Positions 48,919-61,609 of a DNA stretch of 64,000 nt are shown one piece after another. Origin of the DNA: Psychrobium sp. MM17-31 (GTDB lineage Bacteria > Pseudomonadota > Gammaproteobacteria > Enterobacterales > Psychrobiaceae); NCBI RefSeq assembly GCF_022347785.1, contig NZ_JAKRGA010000005.1, positions 322,108-386,107 on the forward strand, read 5' to 3'. The notes below the pieces were generated by a model. The model saw only the letters and a list, made by a program, of their open reading frames with translations. It made no database searches and had not been told where the DNA came from. The position numbers and the translations under genes are program-made. Position 1 is the first letter of the stretch. Each line of letters begins with the position of its first letter.

Positions 48919-51900
48919 TTATTTCTTTTCGAAGAAGAAAGGCTTGCGTTTTTTCGGGTGATTACCAATTTCATTCATCGTATCTGCATCGTATAAACGA
49001 CCATTAATCATGGTGTATTTCACTTTGCGCGTATCGCGAATGTCTTTGGTTGGATCGCCGTCAATAACGATTAAATCTGCTAGTTTTCCTTGTTCGATAG
49101 AACCAATTGCGTGGTCTAATCCTAGGTAATGTGCCGGATCTAATGTTGCTGTGCGTAAGGCTTCTAATGGTGTCATGCCACCTTGAGCGAAGCTCCAAAT
49201 TTCCCAATGAGCACCTAAACCTTCACGTTGACCATGGCCACCGATGTTGGCTTTTACACCTAAATCACGTAACTCTTTAGCGACTTTTGCATTGCTAATG
49301 TGGTTGTAGTGATGATCTGGTGCCTTAGTACGGCGCATAGCACGTGGTTTAAAGACTTCCGCTGGTACAAAGGCATTTAACTTCTTATCTGTCCAAACGT
49401 CAGTTTTATCGTACCAGTAGTTTTCACCCCAGATACCACCGTAGCCAACAACTAAGGTAGGTGTGTAACCAACATCAGTTTGACTCCAGAATTGCTTGAT
49501 ATCATCGTAGATTTTCGCCGCTGGAATAGAGTGCTCAATACCGGTATGACCGTCGGCCACCATCGTTAGGTTGTGTTGTAATAACGAACCACCTTCCGGC
49601 ACAACCATCATTTCTAATTCACGACCCGCTTGCACTACTTGTTGACGTTGATTACGGCGAGGTTGGTTATAACTCTTAACACTGAAAGCACCCACTTTCT
49701 TAAGGCGCTGTAAGTGGAACTTCGCATCTTCTAAGCTATCGACGTGAGATGTATAACCTGCGCCATGGGCACCGTATAAAATGGTACCAGTAGAATAAGT
49801 ACGAGGAGATACTATCTTACCGGCTTTTTGTAATTCGCTTGCAGTGAAAATTTCAGTAGTGTCATTCGATGGATCATGCACTGTCGTTACACCGTAAGTT
49901 AGTGCCGCATAATCTTCCCAGTTTTGCTGTGGGATGATTTCTGCAACACCTTGACCGCCATGGTGATGAACATCAATTAGGCCTGGCATGAGTGTTTTAC
50001 CATCTAAGTTAATAGTTTCATCGATATCTTTTAGCGGTGCATCACCCGTGTTACCAACCCAAGAAATCTTGTTATCTTTGATAATGACTGTACCGTTCTC
50101 GATAACTTTGTCGCCATTCATTGTGATAACTTTAGCGTTGGTTAATGCCATTGTTCCACGTGGAACATCTGCTTTTTTAGTGAAACTAATATCTAAACCG
50201 TTGGCAACTTTTTCAAAGGTATCCTCTTTGCTGTCAGATAATTCGAATAGGTTAGCTACGTCGGCGTGGTATAGCTCAGGTCCAAGCGTCCAATAAACGG
50301 CATTACCATTTTTAGTCCAGCTGATGTTTTCACCCGCGCGTTGCGAGATTTGTTTCACTGGTAAGTTAGTAGCAGATGGTGCGATTGAAACTGTATTACC
50401 CGTTAGTGAAAATGGTGTGATAAACACTTTAAAGCGCTCAGCAAAAGCTAGGCGTTCACCGTCTGGACTAATCTTAAATTCGGTAGCCAGTTTACTTTCG
50501 TAATGCTTACGCGCTTGTTCGCCATCTAAGCGAACGCTGTTAAAGCTCTGCTTTTCACCGTAGCCCATGTAAAACACGCGATCGTTGTCTTTACCGAACT
50601 GCGGATGTGAACCGTGTTTAGTGATTAACTTAGGCTCGCCACCTTTGCTTGATACTTGGTAGATACCTGTGTGCAGCGACCATTTTTTAGGAAGTAAACC
50701 GCCTGAACCTACTTTGCGATAAACAACAGTTTTGCCATCAGGAGAGAAAGTAGTTTCTACGTATTTACCCGGTTCAGTCGTTACTGTTTTTCCTTTACCT
50801 GAACGGCTAGATACAACGCGTACGCTACCTTGTTTCTGGTCATTCCAAGTAGTGTAAACAATCTTCTTACCATCGCGTGACCATTGCGGGAATAGCTCAA
50901 AATTCGATTTGTCACGGGTTAGACGTTTTGGTTTACCGTCAGGTAATTTCTTAACCCACAGTTTGCCAAGGGCTTCATAAATAACTTTTTTACCGTCTGG
51001 AGATACTTGCGCATTTCGTAGCATCTTAACTTTGAACTCATCTTGCTCAATAGGCTGTTTAAAGCGTAGGGCGTTTTGTACTTTTTTAGTGACTTCTACA
51101 GAGAACGCAATTGGTGCGACTTTGTTATTTTTAAGCGATAGTTTATTAATCTTACCGCCAGCCCAAAATACGATGGCTTTGCCATCTGGCGTCCAGTCAA
51201 TTGTTGGGTAAACACCGTGAATTGCCCATGTCTCTTGCATGTCGCGATCTAAATCGTTATAAACTTGCGTTGATTCACCAGAGCTTAAATCGTAGATATA
51301 AAGTGATGACTTAAAGTCATCTCGTGCGATGTAAGCCAATTTTTTACCATCTGGACTTGGAGTTGGACGAATTGCGCCACCCATGCCGCTAATGACGGTT
51401 TCAATTTTTCCTGACTCGCGGTCAAGGCGTTTAATTTTATAAATACCTTTTACTGAATCTTTGCTGTAATGGAAGGTTTTACCAGGTGTGGCATCATGGC
51501 TAAAGTACACATATTTGCCATCAGGTGAGAATGCTGGTTCGCCTAAGTCTTTCTGATCATTTTGGCGAGTAGTGAGTTTTACGCCGCTGCCACCAGTCTT
51601 GTGGTACATCCAAACTTCACCAGCACCAAGCGAGCGCGATGCAGTGAAGTGCTTACGGGCAACGATATAGTCGCCATCTGGGCTCCATGCAGGGCTGTTT
51701 AATAAGCGGAAGGTTTCTTTGGTTACCGCACGTGGATTAGAACCATCGCTATTCATCACCCAGATGTTGTCACCGCCACCTTGATCTGAAGTAAAGGCGA
51801 TGTGCTTGCCGTCAGGGCTAAAAGTCGGTTGCATGTGCCATGCAATACCTTTGATAAGCGGTTTGGCTTCGCCGCCGTTAATCGGCATTGAATAGATATC

Positions 51901-52128
51901 ACCAAGCATATCGAAAACAATAGTTTTTCCGTCTGGGCTAACATCGACATTCATCCATGTACCTTCGGATACATTGATTGTGATGTCTTTAAATTCACCT
52001 TGTGGTGTGTTTACGTCCCATTTCTTTTTGTCTTCGGATTTAGATTCTGCATGAGCAGTATAGGAAGTTGCAGCCATGGCCGTAGCGACAGACAGGGCAA
52101 CAACAAGCGGTTTTAGACGGGAAGTCAT
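48919..52128 (-). CDS. Secreted TolB-like beta-propeller plus amidohydrolase fusion protein
   Basis: A 1069-residue protein with a Sec signal peptide (ending AHA, about residue 27). Two large blocks of PD40/WD40-like blades cover roughly residues 40-650, with repeated SPDGKxIxF-type motifs. The C-terminal 400 residues are an amidohydrolase: the metal motif GLIDVHHHGG, then HGAGYTSHVDSL, VADGHTGIEHSI and GGHGQREGLGAHWE. The combination recurs in marine bacteria, where members are annotated as prolidases or imidazolonepropionase-like enzymes; the substrate is not known. It acts in the periplasm or outside the cell. It is a single gene with its own terminator. Confidence 0.9.
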   Translation of the reverse strand: MTSRLKPLVVALSVATAMAATSYTAHAESKSEDKKKWDVNTPQGEFKDITINVSEGTWMNVDVSPDGKTIVFDMLGDIYSMPINGGEAKPLIKGIAWHMQPTFSPDGKHIAFTSDQGGGDNIWVMNSDGSNPRAVTKETFRLLNSPAWSPDGDYIVARKHFTASRSLGAGEVWMYHKTGGSGVKLTTRQNDQKDLGEPAFSPDGKYVYFSHDATPGKTFHYSKDSVKGIYKIKRLDRESGKIETVISGMGGAIRPTPSPDGKKLAYIARDDFKSSLYIYDLSSGESTQVYNDLDRDMQETWAIHGVYPTIDWTPDGKAIVFWAGGKINKLSLKNNKVAPIAFSVEVTKKVQNALRFKQPIEQDEFKVKMLRNAQVSPDGKKVIYEALGKLWVKKLPDGKPKRLTRDKSNFELFPQWSRDGKKIVYTTWNDQKQGSVRVVSSRSGKGKTVTTEPGKYVETTFSPDGKTVVYRKVGSGGLLPKKWSLHTGIYQVSSKGGEPKLITKHGSHPQFGKDNDRVFYMGYGEKQSFNSVRLDGEQARKHYESKLATEFKISPDGERLAFAERFKVFITPFSLTGNTVSIAPSATNLPVKQISQRAGENISWTKNGNAVYWTLGPELYHADVANLFELSDSKEDTFEKVANGLDISFTKKADVPRGTMALTNAKVITMNGDKVIENGTVIIKDNKISWVGNTGDAPLKDIDETINLDGKTLMPGLIDVHHHGGQGVAEIIPQQNWEDYAALTYGVTTVHDPSNDTTEIFTASELQKAGKIVSPRTYSTGTILYGAHGAGYTSHVDSLEDAKFHLQRLKKVGAFSVKSYNQPRRNQRQQVVQAGRELEMMVVPEGGSLLQHNLTMVADGHTGIEHSIPAAKIYDDIKQFWSQTDVGYTPTLVVGYGGIWGENYWYDKTDVWTDKKLNAFVPAEVFKPRAMRRTKAPDHHYNHISNAKVAKELRDLGVKANIGGHGQREGLGAHWEIWSFAQGGMTPLEALRTATLDPAHYLGLDHAIGSIEQGKLADLIVIDGDPTKDIRDTRKVKYTMINGRLYDADTMNEIGNHPKKRKPFFFEKK

Positions 52129-52218
52129 AGCATTTCCTTGTTGTTATTATCCCACGCATCATAACGTTAATTAGGGGGCTAATTAAACAAGAAAAATGTA
52201 AGTATTTAATGAAGGGGT

Positions 52219-52455
52219 TTATCCCTTCTTAATAAGATAGCGAAAAGGGCTTTCAGAGACCTCTTGAGCGACAAGTTCGTGATCCATAAAACGACAAAAA
52301 CTCGGTACGTCACGAGTGGTTGATGGGTCGTCGGCAATAATGAGCAAGGTTTCACCACTGGCAATATCGCGCATTTTTTTACGCACCATCATCACTGGTT
52401 CTGGACAGCGTAATCCCATTGCATCTAATTGGTGGTTAGCAGTTGCAAAATCCAT
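52219..52455 (-). CDS. tusA: Sulfurtransferase TusA
   Basis: A 78-residue TusA/SirA protein with the signature [19 protein letters not shown], the active Cys at 17 in CPEP, and a C-terminal [10 protein letters not shown]. It passes sulfur from IscS to TusBCD for 2-thiouridine at tRNA position 34. Together with mnmE and mnmG in this window it belongs to the same wobble-uridine pathway, though it is not adjacent to them. Confidence 0.95.
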   Translation of the reverse strand: MDFATANHQLDAMGLRCPEPVMMVRKKMRDIASGETLLIIADDPSTTRDVPSFCRFMDHELVAQEVSESPFRYLIKKG

Positions 52456-52566
52456 CGTTGTTTCTCAATAGCCGTGGTACAAAGTTAAAAAGTGTCGCCG
52501 ATTTTAGCCATTGTTGAGGTCGTTGCCAATTGACAATAGTCAAAAGTTAGAAATTAATCGACAAAA

Positions 52567-52590
52567 AAAGCCAGCACTATGGCTGGCTTT
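52567..52590 (-). terminator. Terminator after fadA
   Basis: A nine-base stem AAAGCCAGC with loop ACTATG; the minus-strand side is followed by a T-run. It lies 21 bases past the fadA stop and ends the fadBA transcript. Confidence 0.85.
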
Positions 52591-52610
52591 TATCGAATTA
52601 TTAACGGTGA

Positions 52611-53810
<1,200 letters not shown>

Positions 53811-53832
53811 TTAAATCCAGCGGGTGAATAAC

Positions 53833-55986
53833 CTAAGCCTTGTAGTAAGTTTCGCCAGCTGCTGCTTTCGCGCGCATGCCGTCGGTTACTTGGTACATTT
53901 CGCCTAGGTGAGCGTAGCTGTCTGCTAACTCGACAAATGCCGCAACACCCATAGTGTCTACGTATTGGAATACACCGCCTCTAAATGGAGGGAAACCTAA
54001 ACCGAATACTAAGCCCATGTCTGCTTCGTTTGGCGTCGCGATGATGCCTTCTTCTAAACAGCGCACTGTTTCGATAACCATAGGAATCATGGTGCGGGCG
54101 ATGATTTCTTCACTAGTGAATTCTTTCGCGCCGTTATTAACACCTGCAATAAGTTCTAATGCTTCTGGAGCAACGTCTTTCTTAGGTTTACCACGGCGAT
54201 CTAGGCTGTGATTATAGAAACCTTTACCGTTTTTCTGACCGAAGCGCTGTGCTTCAAACATCGCGTCGATTACGTCCGGCTTGTCTTTAGCCATGCGCGT
54301 TGGGAAACCTTGTGCCATCACTTCTTGTGCGTGATGCGCTGTGTCCATGCCAACCACGTCAAGTAGGTAGGCAGGACCCATTGGCCAACCAAATTCTTTT
54401 TCCATAACTTTATCAACTTGGGCGAAGTCTGCGCCGTCGTCGATTAGCTTAGAGAAGCCACCGAAGTATGGGAATAGTACGCGGTTAACGAAGAAGCCTG
54501 GACAGTCGTTAACAACGATAGGTGATTTACCCATCTTCGCTGCGTAAGCTACAACGGTCGCAATGGTTTCATCTGACGTGTTTTCGCCGCGAATAATTTC
54601 GACTAACGGCATGCGATGTACTGGGTTAAAGAAGTGCATACCACAGAATTTTTCTGGGCGTTTTACGCTTTTCGCTAATTCGTTAATCGAGATAGTTGAG
54701 GTGTTTGAAGTAAGTACAGCGTCTTCACTTAAACAACTTTCAACTTCAGCGAGTACGCTAGCTTTTACTTTTGGATTTTCTACAACAGCTTCAACAACAA
54801 CGTCGGCATCTTTTACTGATTCGTAGTTTAGTGTTGGTGTGATGTTGTTAAGCACCTTAGCCATTTTTTTACCGTCGATACGGCCGCGCTTAAGTTGCTT
54901 GTTTAGAATTTTAGAGGCTTCGTCTAAGCCAAGATCTAACGCCGACTGAGCGATGTCTTTCATGACGATTGGCGTGCCTTTGCTTGCAGATTGGTAAGCG
55001 ATGCCGCCACCCATGATACCAGCGCCTAATACCGCTGCTTTATCTACACTTTGTGCGGTTTTAGCTGCGGCTTTAGCGTTGCCTTTAATTTGCTGGTCGT
55101 TAAGGAAGATATTAACTAGCGAACGAGCAACATCAGTTTTAGCGAGTTTAACGAAACCTTTGTTTTCTACTGCTAAGGCTTCAGCGCGATTCATTGAGGC
55201 GCTTTTCTCAATGCATTTTAATGCTGTCATTGGTGCAGGGTAATGTTTACCTGCTTTAGCAGCAACCATACCTGTAGCTGTGCCAAATGACATCATGCTT
55301 TCGATTGGTGACAAGGCTAATGGCGTTTTCTTTTCTTCGCGACGTGCTTGCCAGTCGAATTTGCCAGCAATGGCATCTTCTAACATCTCTACAGCGGCTT
55401 CGCGTAATTTCTCAGGAGCTACTACTGCATCAACAGCACCAACTTTTAGAGCTTTGTCTGCTTTATTGTTACCGCCACCAGTGATCCAAAGTAGGGCATT
55501 GTCACAACCAATCAGGCGAGGTAGGCGCACACTGCCGCCCCAACCAGGCATGATGCCCAATTTAGTTTCTGGTAAGCCAACAACAGCTGTAGTGTCGGCT
55601 ACACGGTAATCGGCAATTAAAATTGCTTCACAACCACCACCAAGCGCAAAACCATTTACTGCAGCAATCGTCGGACATGGAAGATCTTCGAAGGCGTTAA
55701 ACGTATCGTTTACGTCACTTAACCATTGTGAAAGTTGCTCTGAAGGAGCGTCGAAGTGAGTAGTGAATTCTGTGATATCTGCGCCGACGATAAAGGCTGA
55801 CTTTCCACTGGTCATTACTACACCTTTTAAATCAGTTAGCGCATGTAACGCTTTTACTGCTTCTTCAAAAGATTCCAGTGTGTTCTTATCGAATTTGTTA
55901 ACAGAGCCGTCTTTGGCGTCGAATTTTAACTCTGCAATGCCATCTTTGATGTAGCTTACAGAGAGGGTGCTAGACTCATAAATCAT
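53833..55986 (-). CDS. fadB: Fatty acid oxidation complex alpha subunit FadB
   Basis: A 717-residue multifunctional protein. Residues 1-190 are an enoyl-CoA hydratase/isomerase domain ([20 protein letters not shown] and [20 protein letters not shown]); from about 310 is the 3-hydroxyacyl-CoA dehydrogenase with the NAD loop [18 protein letters not shown] and the site [14 protein letters not shown]. It catalyses the hydration and dehydrogenation steps of beta-oxidation, in complex with FadA. A PsrA-type operator lies 111 bases upstream of the start. Confidence 0.97.
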   Translation of the reverse strand: MIYESSTLSVSYIKDGIAELKFDAKDGSVNKFDKNTLESFEEAVKALHALTDLKGVVMTSGKSAFIVGADITEFTTHFDAPSEQLSQWLSDVNDTFNAFEDLPCPTIAAVNGFALGGGCEAILIADYRVADTTAVVGLPETKLGIMPGWGGSVRLPRLIGCDNALLWITGGGNNKADKALKVGAVDAVVAPEKLREAAVEMLEDAIAGKFDWQARREEKKTPLALSPIESMMSFGTATGMVAAKAGKHYPAPMTALKCIEKSASMNRAEALAVENKGFVKLAKTDVARSLVNIFLNDQQIKGNAKAAAKTAQSVDKAAVLGAGIMGGGIAYQSASKGTPIVMKDIAQSALDLGLDEASKILNKQLKRGRIDGKKMAKVLNNITPTLNYESVKDADVVVEAVVENPKVKASVLAEVESCLSEDAVLTSNTSTISINELAKSVKRPEKFCGMHFFNPVHRMPLVEIIRGENTSDETIATVVAYAAKMGKSPIVVNDCPGFFVNRVLFPYFGGFSKLIDDGADFAQVDKVMEKEFGWPMGPAYLLDVVGMDTAHHAQEVMAQGFPTRMAKDKPDVIDAMFEAQRFGQKNGKGFYNHSLDRRGKPKKDVAPEALELIAGVNNGAKEFTSEEIIARTMIPMVIETVRCLEEGIIATPNEADMGLVFGLGFPPFRGGVFQYVDTMGVAAFVELADSYAHLGEMYQVTDGMRAKAAAGETYYKA

Positions 55987-56266
55987 GTTGTTTTTCCCTC
56001 GTTGAACTTTGCAATTCAGTTAGCTGATTTTCTAGTTTATTGTTTACAGCGACGCTCAAGTTTCGCTCGTTATAAAACAAATATCAATGATTAATTCAAA
56101 CATTTGTTTGAAGTGGGTGTTTTGTTATTGTTTTACAACTGGTTAGCAGAAAAAATAACTCAGCTTACAGCTGTTATCTTATTGTCTTTTACCAATATAT
56201 TGCTTTAAAGAGCATTAGCGAAAGATGATTGATATAATGCGTCAAACTTTGCTTTTGGAATTACTT
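55987..56266. promoter_or_regulatory. Divergent fadB-pepQ control region
   Basis: A 280-base AT-rich region without a gene, carrying the fadBA promoter on the minus strand and the pepQ promoter on the plus strand. The notable element is the PsrA-like palindrome at 56097-56110. Confidence 0.6.
56097..56110. promoter_or_regulatory. Candidate PsrA operator upstream of fadBA
   Basis: CAAAC-ATTT-GTTTG, inside the 18-base near-palindrome TTCAAACATTTGTTTGAA (56095-56112). It matches the published PsrA consensus form, G/CAAAC-N(2-4)-GTTTG/C, of the fatty-acid-responsive repressor in Pseudomonas and Alteromonadales. Such a site would repress fadBA until acyl-CoA or fatty acid is present. The psrA gene is not in the window. 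Confidence 0.7.
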
Positions 56267-57586
56267 ATGGAACAACTACAACAGTTATTCGCACAACACA
56301 TTGATGAGTTAAATGCACGTGCTAAAACTATTATGGCGCGCGAAAATGTCAGCTCTTTGATCGTTCATTCTGGTCAACCGCATCGTCAGTTTTTAGATGA
56401 TATGGACTACCCATTTAAAGTAAATCCTCATTTCAAACATTGGGTACCTGTGATTGATAATCCAAATTGTTGGGTAATTGTCGACGGTGAATCGAAACCG
56501 ACTTTGGTTTTTTATCGCCCTGTTGATTTTTGGCACAAGGTGCCTGATGCGCCAAACGATTTTTGGACAGACGCTTTTAACATTGTATTAATTAAGAAAG
56601 CTGAGCATATTGCCGAGCATTTACCGCAAGATTTATCACGTGCTGCCTATTTAGGTGAACATATTGATGTTGCTGATGTTCTAAACATCGGTCTTCGCAA
56701 TCCAGAAGAATTAGTGTCTTATTTCCACTATCATCGCGCTTACAAAACTGATTATGAATTGGAATGTTTGCGTGAGGCTAATCGTTTAGCGGTTAAAGGG
56801 CATCAAGCAGCGAAAGCAGCCTTCATGGCGCAGAAATCTGAATACGATATTCAGATGGATTATTTGCAAGCGATTAAGCACACCGAAAATGAAGTGCCTT
56901 ATGGTAATATCATTGCGCTTAATGAAAATGCGGCAATTTTGCATTACACCATTCTTGAGCAAGAAAAACCGCAACAATTTAATTCGTTTTTAATTGATGC
57001 TGGTGCAAATTGTCGTGGTTATGCCTCAGATATTACCCGTACCTATGCTTTTGAAGACAATGAATTCAATTCGTTGATTAAAGCATTAGATGCTAAGCAG
57101 CTAGAGCTAATAGATGGCATTAAGTCTGATGTGAGCTATGTTGATTTACATCTGCAAATGCATCAAATGATTGCTGAGCTGTTAAGTGAATTCGATATTG
57201 TGAAATTAGCGCCGCAGCAAATTGTTGAAAAGGAGATTACTAGCACTTTCTTCCCACATGGTTTAGGGCATTTCTTGGGGTTACAAGTTCACGATATGGG
57301 CGGTTTTATGGCGGACGAATCAGGTGCACATGTCGCTGCGCCAGATAATCATCCATTCTTGCGTTGTACGCGAATGGTCGAACCTCGTCAGGTTATGACG
57401 ATTGAGCCGGGATTATACTTTATCGATAGTTTGTTAGATGAGTTGAAAACCACTGATAATGGTGAGTTCATAAATTGGGAAAAAGTCGAAGAATTTAAGC
57501 CATTTGGCGGTATTCGCATCGAAGATAATATTATCGTTCATCGCAATCATATCGAGAATATGACACGCGATTTGGGTCTTAACTAA
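56267..57586 (+). CDS. pepQ: Xaa-Pro dipeptidase PepQ
   Basis: About 439 residues (E. coli PepQ 443). I start at [20 protein letters not shown], with TTGGA upstream, rather than the 14-codon longer frame. The C-terminal pita-bread domain has all metal ligands: two Asp in [20 protein letters not shown], His in [19 protein letters not shown], Glu in MTIEPGLYF and Glu in GGIRIEDNI. It cleaves dipeptides ending in proline; homologues also hydrolyse organophosphates. Neighbouring fadBA is the usual genomic companion in gammaproteobacteria. Confidence 0.95.
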   Translation: MEQLQQLFAQHIDELNARAKTIMARENVSSLIVHSGQPHRQFLDDMDYPFKVNPHFKHWVPVIDNPNCWVIVDGESKPTLVFYRPVDFWHKVPDAPNDFWTDAFNIVLIKKAEHIAEHLPQDLSRAAYLGEHIDVADVLNIGLRNPEELVSYFHYHRAYKTDYELECLREANRLAVKGHQAAKAAFMAQKSEYDIQMDYLQAIKHTENEVPYGNIIALNENAAILHYTILEQEKPQQFNSFLIDAGANCRGYASDITRTYAFEDNEFNSLIKALDAKQLELIDGIKSDVSYVDLHLQMHQMIAELLSEFDIVKLAPQQIVEKEITSTFFPHGLGHFLGLQVHDMGGFMADESGAHVAAPDNHPFLRCTRMVEPRQVMTIEPGLYFIDSLLDELKTTDNGEFINWEKVEEFKPFGGIRIEDNIIVHRNHIENMTRDLGLN

Positions 57587-57605
57587 ATTACTTGAGCTAA
57601 CTCTT

Positions 57606-58226
57606 TTGATTAATAGTAAACCCTATCGCGTATTGTCTGCACCGCTAATGGTGCAGACGGAAGTTAAACGCAGTAAATTTCTTGCCTATGTTGCCCCAAC
57701 TGCTGGAGTCGATGCTGCAAAAGCTTTTGTTAATGAAATAAAGGCAAAACATCCCGATGCAAATCACAATTGTTGGGCTTTTGTTGCTAGTCGCCCTGAG
57801 AACTCCGTCGATATTGGTTATTCCGATGATGGCGAGCCATCTGGTTGCGCTGGCAAGCCAATGCTCAATGTACTGCAGGGCAGTGGTATTGGTGAGATAA
57901 CTGTGGTGGTAACGCGTTATTTTGGCGGCACTAAACTTGGAACAGGTGGCATGGCTCGCGCTTATGGCGGAGCAGTTAGTGCTGTTTTAGAGCAAGCGCA
58001 AACCAAAGAAAGAGCCGTGGAGCAATCACTGCAGTTTAATTGCGATTATCAGCTTAGCAATACTATTGAAATGTTGTTGAAGCAGCACGATGCAACTATC
58101 GTTAGTGCTAATTATGGCGCTGAAATAGAGTTTGATATTTTATTAGATGTGCGAGTCATTAATACCTTCATAGAAGAAGTATTTCAGCGCACCAATGGTC
58201 AGCTGATGATTGCTCGGGAAACTTAA
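57606..58226 (+). CDS. yigZ: YigZ/IMPACT family protein
   Basis: A 206-residue protein of the YigZ (IMPACT) family, with KRSKFLAYVAPTAGVDAAKA, DIGYSDDGEPSGCAGKPMLN and TRYFGGTKLGTGGMARAYGG. The only good start is TTG 57606; the alternative ATG 14 codons later would delete the conserved first strand. Family members bind nucleic acid or ribosome-associated factors and their function is not settled. It lies 19 bases after pepQ and is probably cotranscribed, an order shared by enteric bacteria. Confidence 0.92.
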   Translation: MINSKPYRVLSAPLMVQTEVKRSKFLAYVAPTAGVDAAKAFVNEIKAKHPDANHNCWAFVASRPENSVDIGYSDDGEPSGCAGKPMLNVLQGSGIGEITVVVTRYFGGTKLGTGGMARAYGGAVSAVLEQAQTKERAVEQSLQFNCDYQLSNTIEMLLKQHDATIVSANYGAEIEFDILLDVRVINTFIEEVFQRTNGQLMIARET

Positions 58227-58350
58227 TTAACCCGAGTTCAAGTTAAGTCAAATTAGCGGTGACAAATCCCACAATATTATTCCTTCGTCTAGCTATAGCT
58301 AGTTAATTTGATTAGAATGCAGTTTCCTCGAAATTTTATCTAACAATCTT

Positions 58351-59718
58351 ATGGAATTACATCTCGTTATTTTGGCCGCAGGCAAAGGAACTCGTATGCG
58401 TTCTGCGCTGCCAAAAGTGCTTCACAAAATTGCCGCCAAATCTATGGTAGAACACGTTATTGATGCTGCTACCGTGCTTGAAAATGTTTCATCTACTCAA
58501 CTTGTTTATGGTCATGGTGGCGATTTAATGCAAGAAGCGTTATCTCACCGAGATGTCAATTGGGCTTTGCAAGCTGAGCAGTTAGGAACTGGTCATGCAG
58601 TAGCACAAGCCATGCCTAATCTTAACGATGACGGTAAAGTCTTAATTCTTTACGGCGATGTTCCATTAATTTCAACCTCGACGCTTGAGCGTTTAGTTGC
58701 CTCGCAACCACAAGGTGGGATCGGTTTATTAACCGTCGAGCTTGATAATCCAACGGGTTACGGCCGAATTGTTAGAGAAAACGATGCCGTTGTTGGTATT
58801 GTTGAACAAAAAGACGCTAATCCACAACAGTTAGCTATTAATGAAGTCAATACGGGTATTTTAGTTGCCGACGCAGTAGATCTTAAACGCTGGTTGGCAA
58901 ATTTAAGTAACGATAATGCCCAGGGTGAATACTATCTCACTGATATTATTGAAATGGCACATAAAGAAGGTCGTAGCATTGTCGCTGCTCATCCTGAATC
59001 TGCCGTTGAAGTTGAAGGCGTAAACAATAAATTGCAGCTAGCGCAATTAGAGCGTGCATATCAATTACAGCAAGCACACGAGTTAATGGTTGCTGGCGCT
59101 ACGCTATTTGATCCTGCTCGTTTGGATATTCGCGGCGAAATTGAAATTGGTCAAGATGTTGAAATTGACATTAACGTTATTATCGAAGGTAAAGTGGTCT
59201 TAGGTAACAACGTTAAAATTGGCGCGAACTGTATCCTAATCGACTGTGTCATTGGCGATAATACCGAAATTAAGCCTAACTCAATTGTTGAGTCTTCAAC
59301 CGTGGGTAGTCATTGCTCTGTTGGTCCTTTCGCTCGATTAAGGCCAAATTCAGAGATGTTAGACGATTCTCATGTCGGCAACTTTGTTGAAATGAAGAAA
59401 GTTAAATTAGGCCAAGGCTCAAAAGCTGGCCATTTAGCTTATTTGGGTGATTCGATAATCGGCCGTAATGTCAACATCGGCGCAGGAACCATTACTTGTA
59501 ATTACGATGGTGCAAACAAACATCTTACTGAAATTGACGACGATGCCTTTATTGGCTCAGATACCCAGTTAGTAGCTCCTGTTAAAGTAGGAAAGGGCGC
59601 TACAGTGGCTGCCGGTGCAACCATCACAAAAGAAGTCGGTGATGGTGAACTTGTACTTACCCGAGTAAAACAGCGCCATATTGAAAGCTGGGCTCGTCCA
59701 CAAAAGAATAAAAAATAA
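58351..59718 (+). CDS. glmU: Bifunctional N-acetylglucosamine-1-phosphate uridyltransferase / glucosamine-1-phosphate acetyltransferase
   Basis: A 455-residue bifunctional enzyme. The N-terminal pyrophosphorylase has [20 protein letters not shown] and [15 protein letters not shown]; from about residue 230 a left-handed beta helix of hexapeptide repeats ([20 protein letters not shown]) carries the acetyltransferase. It makes UDP-GlcNAc for peptidoglycan and lipid A. It precedes glmS by 13 bases, the conserved glmUS operon. Confidence 0.97.
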   Translation: MELHLVILAAGKGTRMRSALPKVLHKIAAKSMVEHVIDAATVLENVSSTQLVYGHGGDLMQEALSHRDVNWALQAEQLGTGHAVAQAMPNLNDDGKVLILYGDVPLISTSTLERLVASQPQGGIGLLTVELDNPTGYGRIVRENDAVVGIVEQKDANPQQLAINEVNTGILVADAVDLKRWLANLSNDNAQGEYYLTDIIEMAHKEGRSIVAAHPESAVEVEGVNNKLQLAQLERAYQLQQAHELMVAGATLFDPARLDIRGEIEIGQDVEIDINVIIEGKVVLGNNVKIGANCILIDCVIGDNTEIKPNSIVESSTVGSHCSVGPFARLRPNSEMLDDSHVGNFVEMKKVKLGQGSKAGHLAYLGDSIIGRNVNIGAGTITCNYDGANKHLTEIDDDAFIGSDTQLVAPVKVGKGATVAAGATITKEVGDGELVLTRVKQRHIESWARPQKNKK

Positions 59719-59731
59719 GGATTAACATAAA

Positions 59732-61564
59732 ATGTGCGGAATTGTAGGTGGCGTGGCACAGCGCGACGTTAAAGATATTTTAATTGAAGGCTTACGACGC
59801 CTTGAATACCGCGGTTATGATTCAGCTGGTCTAGCCGTTATTAAAGATGCTGGCTCTTTTGAGCGTGTACGTGCCGTAGGTAAAGTTCAAAACCTTGCTG
59901 ATAAAGCTGTTGATTTTGATGTAGCAGGTGGCACTGGTATTGCTCATACCCGTTGGGCAACCCACGGCGGTGTGACAGAAGCAAATGCCCACCCACACGC
60001 GTCAAATAACGATATTGTTGTTGTTCACAACGGCATTATCGAAAATCATGGCGAGCTTCGTCAGGAGCTTAAGGCTAAGGGCTATGTATTTTCATCTGAT
60101 ACTGATACCGAAGTGTTAACTCACCTTATTGCTGATAATTATAAATCGGCGGAGTCTTTATTAGCGGCAGTTCAACAAACGACTAAAATGGTTCGCGGTG
60201 CGTATGGCATGGTGATTATGGCGGTTAATGATCCTGAACAAGTGGTTGTTGCTCGCTCTGGTAGCCCGCTAGTTATTGGTTGTGGTATTGGTGAAAACTT
60301 TATTGCCTCTGATCTACGTGCGCTACTTCCTGTTACTCATACCTTTATGTATTTAGAAGAAGGCGATGTTGCGAAAGTTACTCGTAGCAGCGTGGAAGTA
60401 TTCGATAGTGAAGGCAATAGTGTTGAACGTGAAGCCAAAGATACTGATATTACTGCAGAGTCTGATGGCAAAGGTGAATACCGTCATTACATGATGAAGG
60501 AAATTCATGAACAGCCATTAGCTGTTCGTAACACACTTGCTAATAGACTGGTCGATGGCAAAGTTGCCGAGGATGTCTTTGGCGCTGGTTCATCAAACAT
60601 CTTTGAAAAAGTACAACATATTCAAATCATTGCCTGTGGCACCAGTTATCACGCCGCTATGGTTGCCAAATATTGGTTAGAAGATCTTGCTAATATCTCA
60701 TGTAATGTCGAAATTGCATCAGAATTTAGATATCGCAAATCATTTGTTCATCCAAATAGCTTATTGGTGACGATTTCACAATCAGGTGAAACTGCTGATA
60801 CCTTAGCTGCATTGCGTCTTGCTAAAGAAATTGGCTACATGTCTTCGCTAGTATTGTGTAATGTTGATGGCTCATCATTAGTTCGTGAATCTGATTTAGC
60901 CTTTATGACTAAAGCTGGTGCAGAGATTGGTGTTGCGTCGACTAAAGCTTTTACTACACAGTTAGTCGGTTTATTGATGATGGTGTTAGCTATTGGCCAA
61001 AAACGCGGTATGGCGGCTGAAACTCAGCAAACTATTGCTAACGCTCTAAACTCGCTTCCAGCAAAATTAGAAGAAAGCTTATCGCTTAATGATGCTATCG
61101 AAGCCTTAGCACCTGAGTTTGCAGACAAGCACCATTCTCTATTCTTGGGTCGTGGCGATCAGTATCCAATTGCAATGGAAGGTGCCTTAAAGCTAAAAGA
61201 AATTTCTTACATTCACGCCGAAGCTTACGCCGCAGGTGAATTAAAGCATGGTCCTTTAGCATTAATTGATGCGGAAATTCCAATTATCGTTGTTGCACCG
61301 AATAATGAGCTATTAGAAAAACTGCATTCTAATATCGAAGAAGTGCGCGCGCGCGGTGGTATTCTATACGTATTTGCAGATGCAAATAGCCAATTTGAAA
61401 GTGATGAAACGATGCGTGTTATTGATGTGCCTGCTGTTGATGAAATAGTTGCACCAATTCTTTACACTATTCCATTACAACTGCTGTCTTACTACGTAGC
61501 TATTATTAAAGGAACTGATGTTGATCAGCCTCGCAACTTAGCTAAATCTGTCACTGTAGAATAA
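59732..61564 (+). CDS. glmS: Glucosamine-6-phosphate synthase (isomerising)
   Basis: A 610-residue enzyme (E. coli GlmS 609). The N-terminal glutaminase opens with [13 protein letters not shown], so Cys 2 is the nucleophile, and includes [18 protein letters not shown]. Two SIS domains follow ([35 protein letters not shown]), and it ends [11 protein letters not shown], as the family does. It converts fructose-6-phosphate and glutamine to glucosamine-6-phosphate. No glmS ribozyme space exists, as only 13 bases separate it from glmU. Confidence 0.98.
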   Translation: MCGIVGGVAQRDVKDILIEGLRRLEYRGYDSAGLAVIKDAGSFERVRAVGKVQNLADKAVDFDVAGGTGIAHTRWATHGGVTEANAHPHASNNDIVVVHNGIIENHGELRQELKAKGYVFSSDTDTEVLTHLIADNYKSAESLLAAVQQTTKMVRGAYGMVIMAVNDPEQVVVARSGSPLVIGCGIGENFIASDLRALLPVTHTFMYLEEGDVAKVTRSSVEVFDSEGNSVEREAKDTDITAESDGKGEYRHYMMKEIHEQPLAVRNTLANRLVDGKVAEDVFGAGSSNIFEKVQHIQIIACGTSYHAAMVAKYWLEDLANISCNVEIASEFRYRKSFVHPNSLLVTISQSGETADTLAALRLAKEIGYMSSLVLCNVDGSSLVRESDLAFMTKAGAEIGVASTKAFTTQLVGLLMMVLAIGQKRGMAAETQQTIANALNSLPAKLEESLSLNDAIEALAPEFADKHHSLFLGRGDQYPIAMEGALKLKEISYIHAEAYAAGELKHGPLALIDAEIPIIVVAPNNELLEKLHSNIEEVRARGGILYVFADANSQFESDETMRVIDVPAVDEIVAPILYTIPLQLLSYYVAIIKGTDVDQPRNLAKSVTVE

Positions 61565-61574
61565 TTTCTAAATG

Positions 61575-61609
61575 ATTTACCAACTGTGATTAATTCGCAG
61601 TTGGTAAAT
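61575..61609. terminator. Hairpin between glmS and the convergent small gene
   Basis: A 12-base perfect stem ATTTACCAACTG with an 11-base loop. The stop codon of the convergent gene falls in the loop and its last codons in the right arm. It may terminate glmUS; the following T-run is short. Confidence 0.6.

Noticed and set aside
59719..59731. A glmS ribozyme-riboswitch upstream of glmS
   Set aside because: Only 13 bases separate glmU and glmS, too short for the ribozyme, which is mainly found in Gram-positive bacteria.
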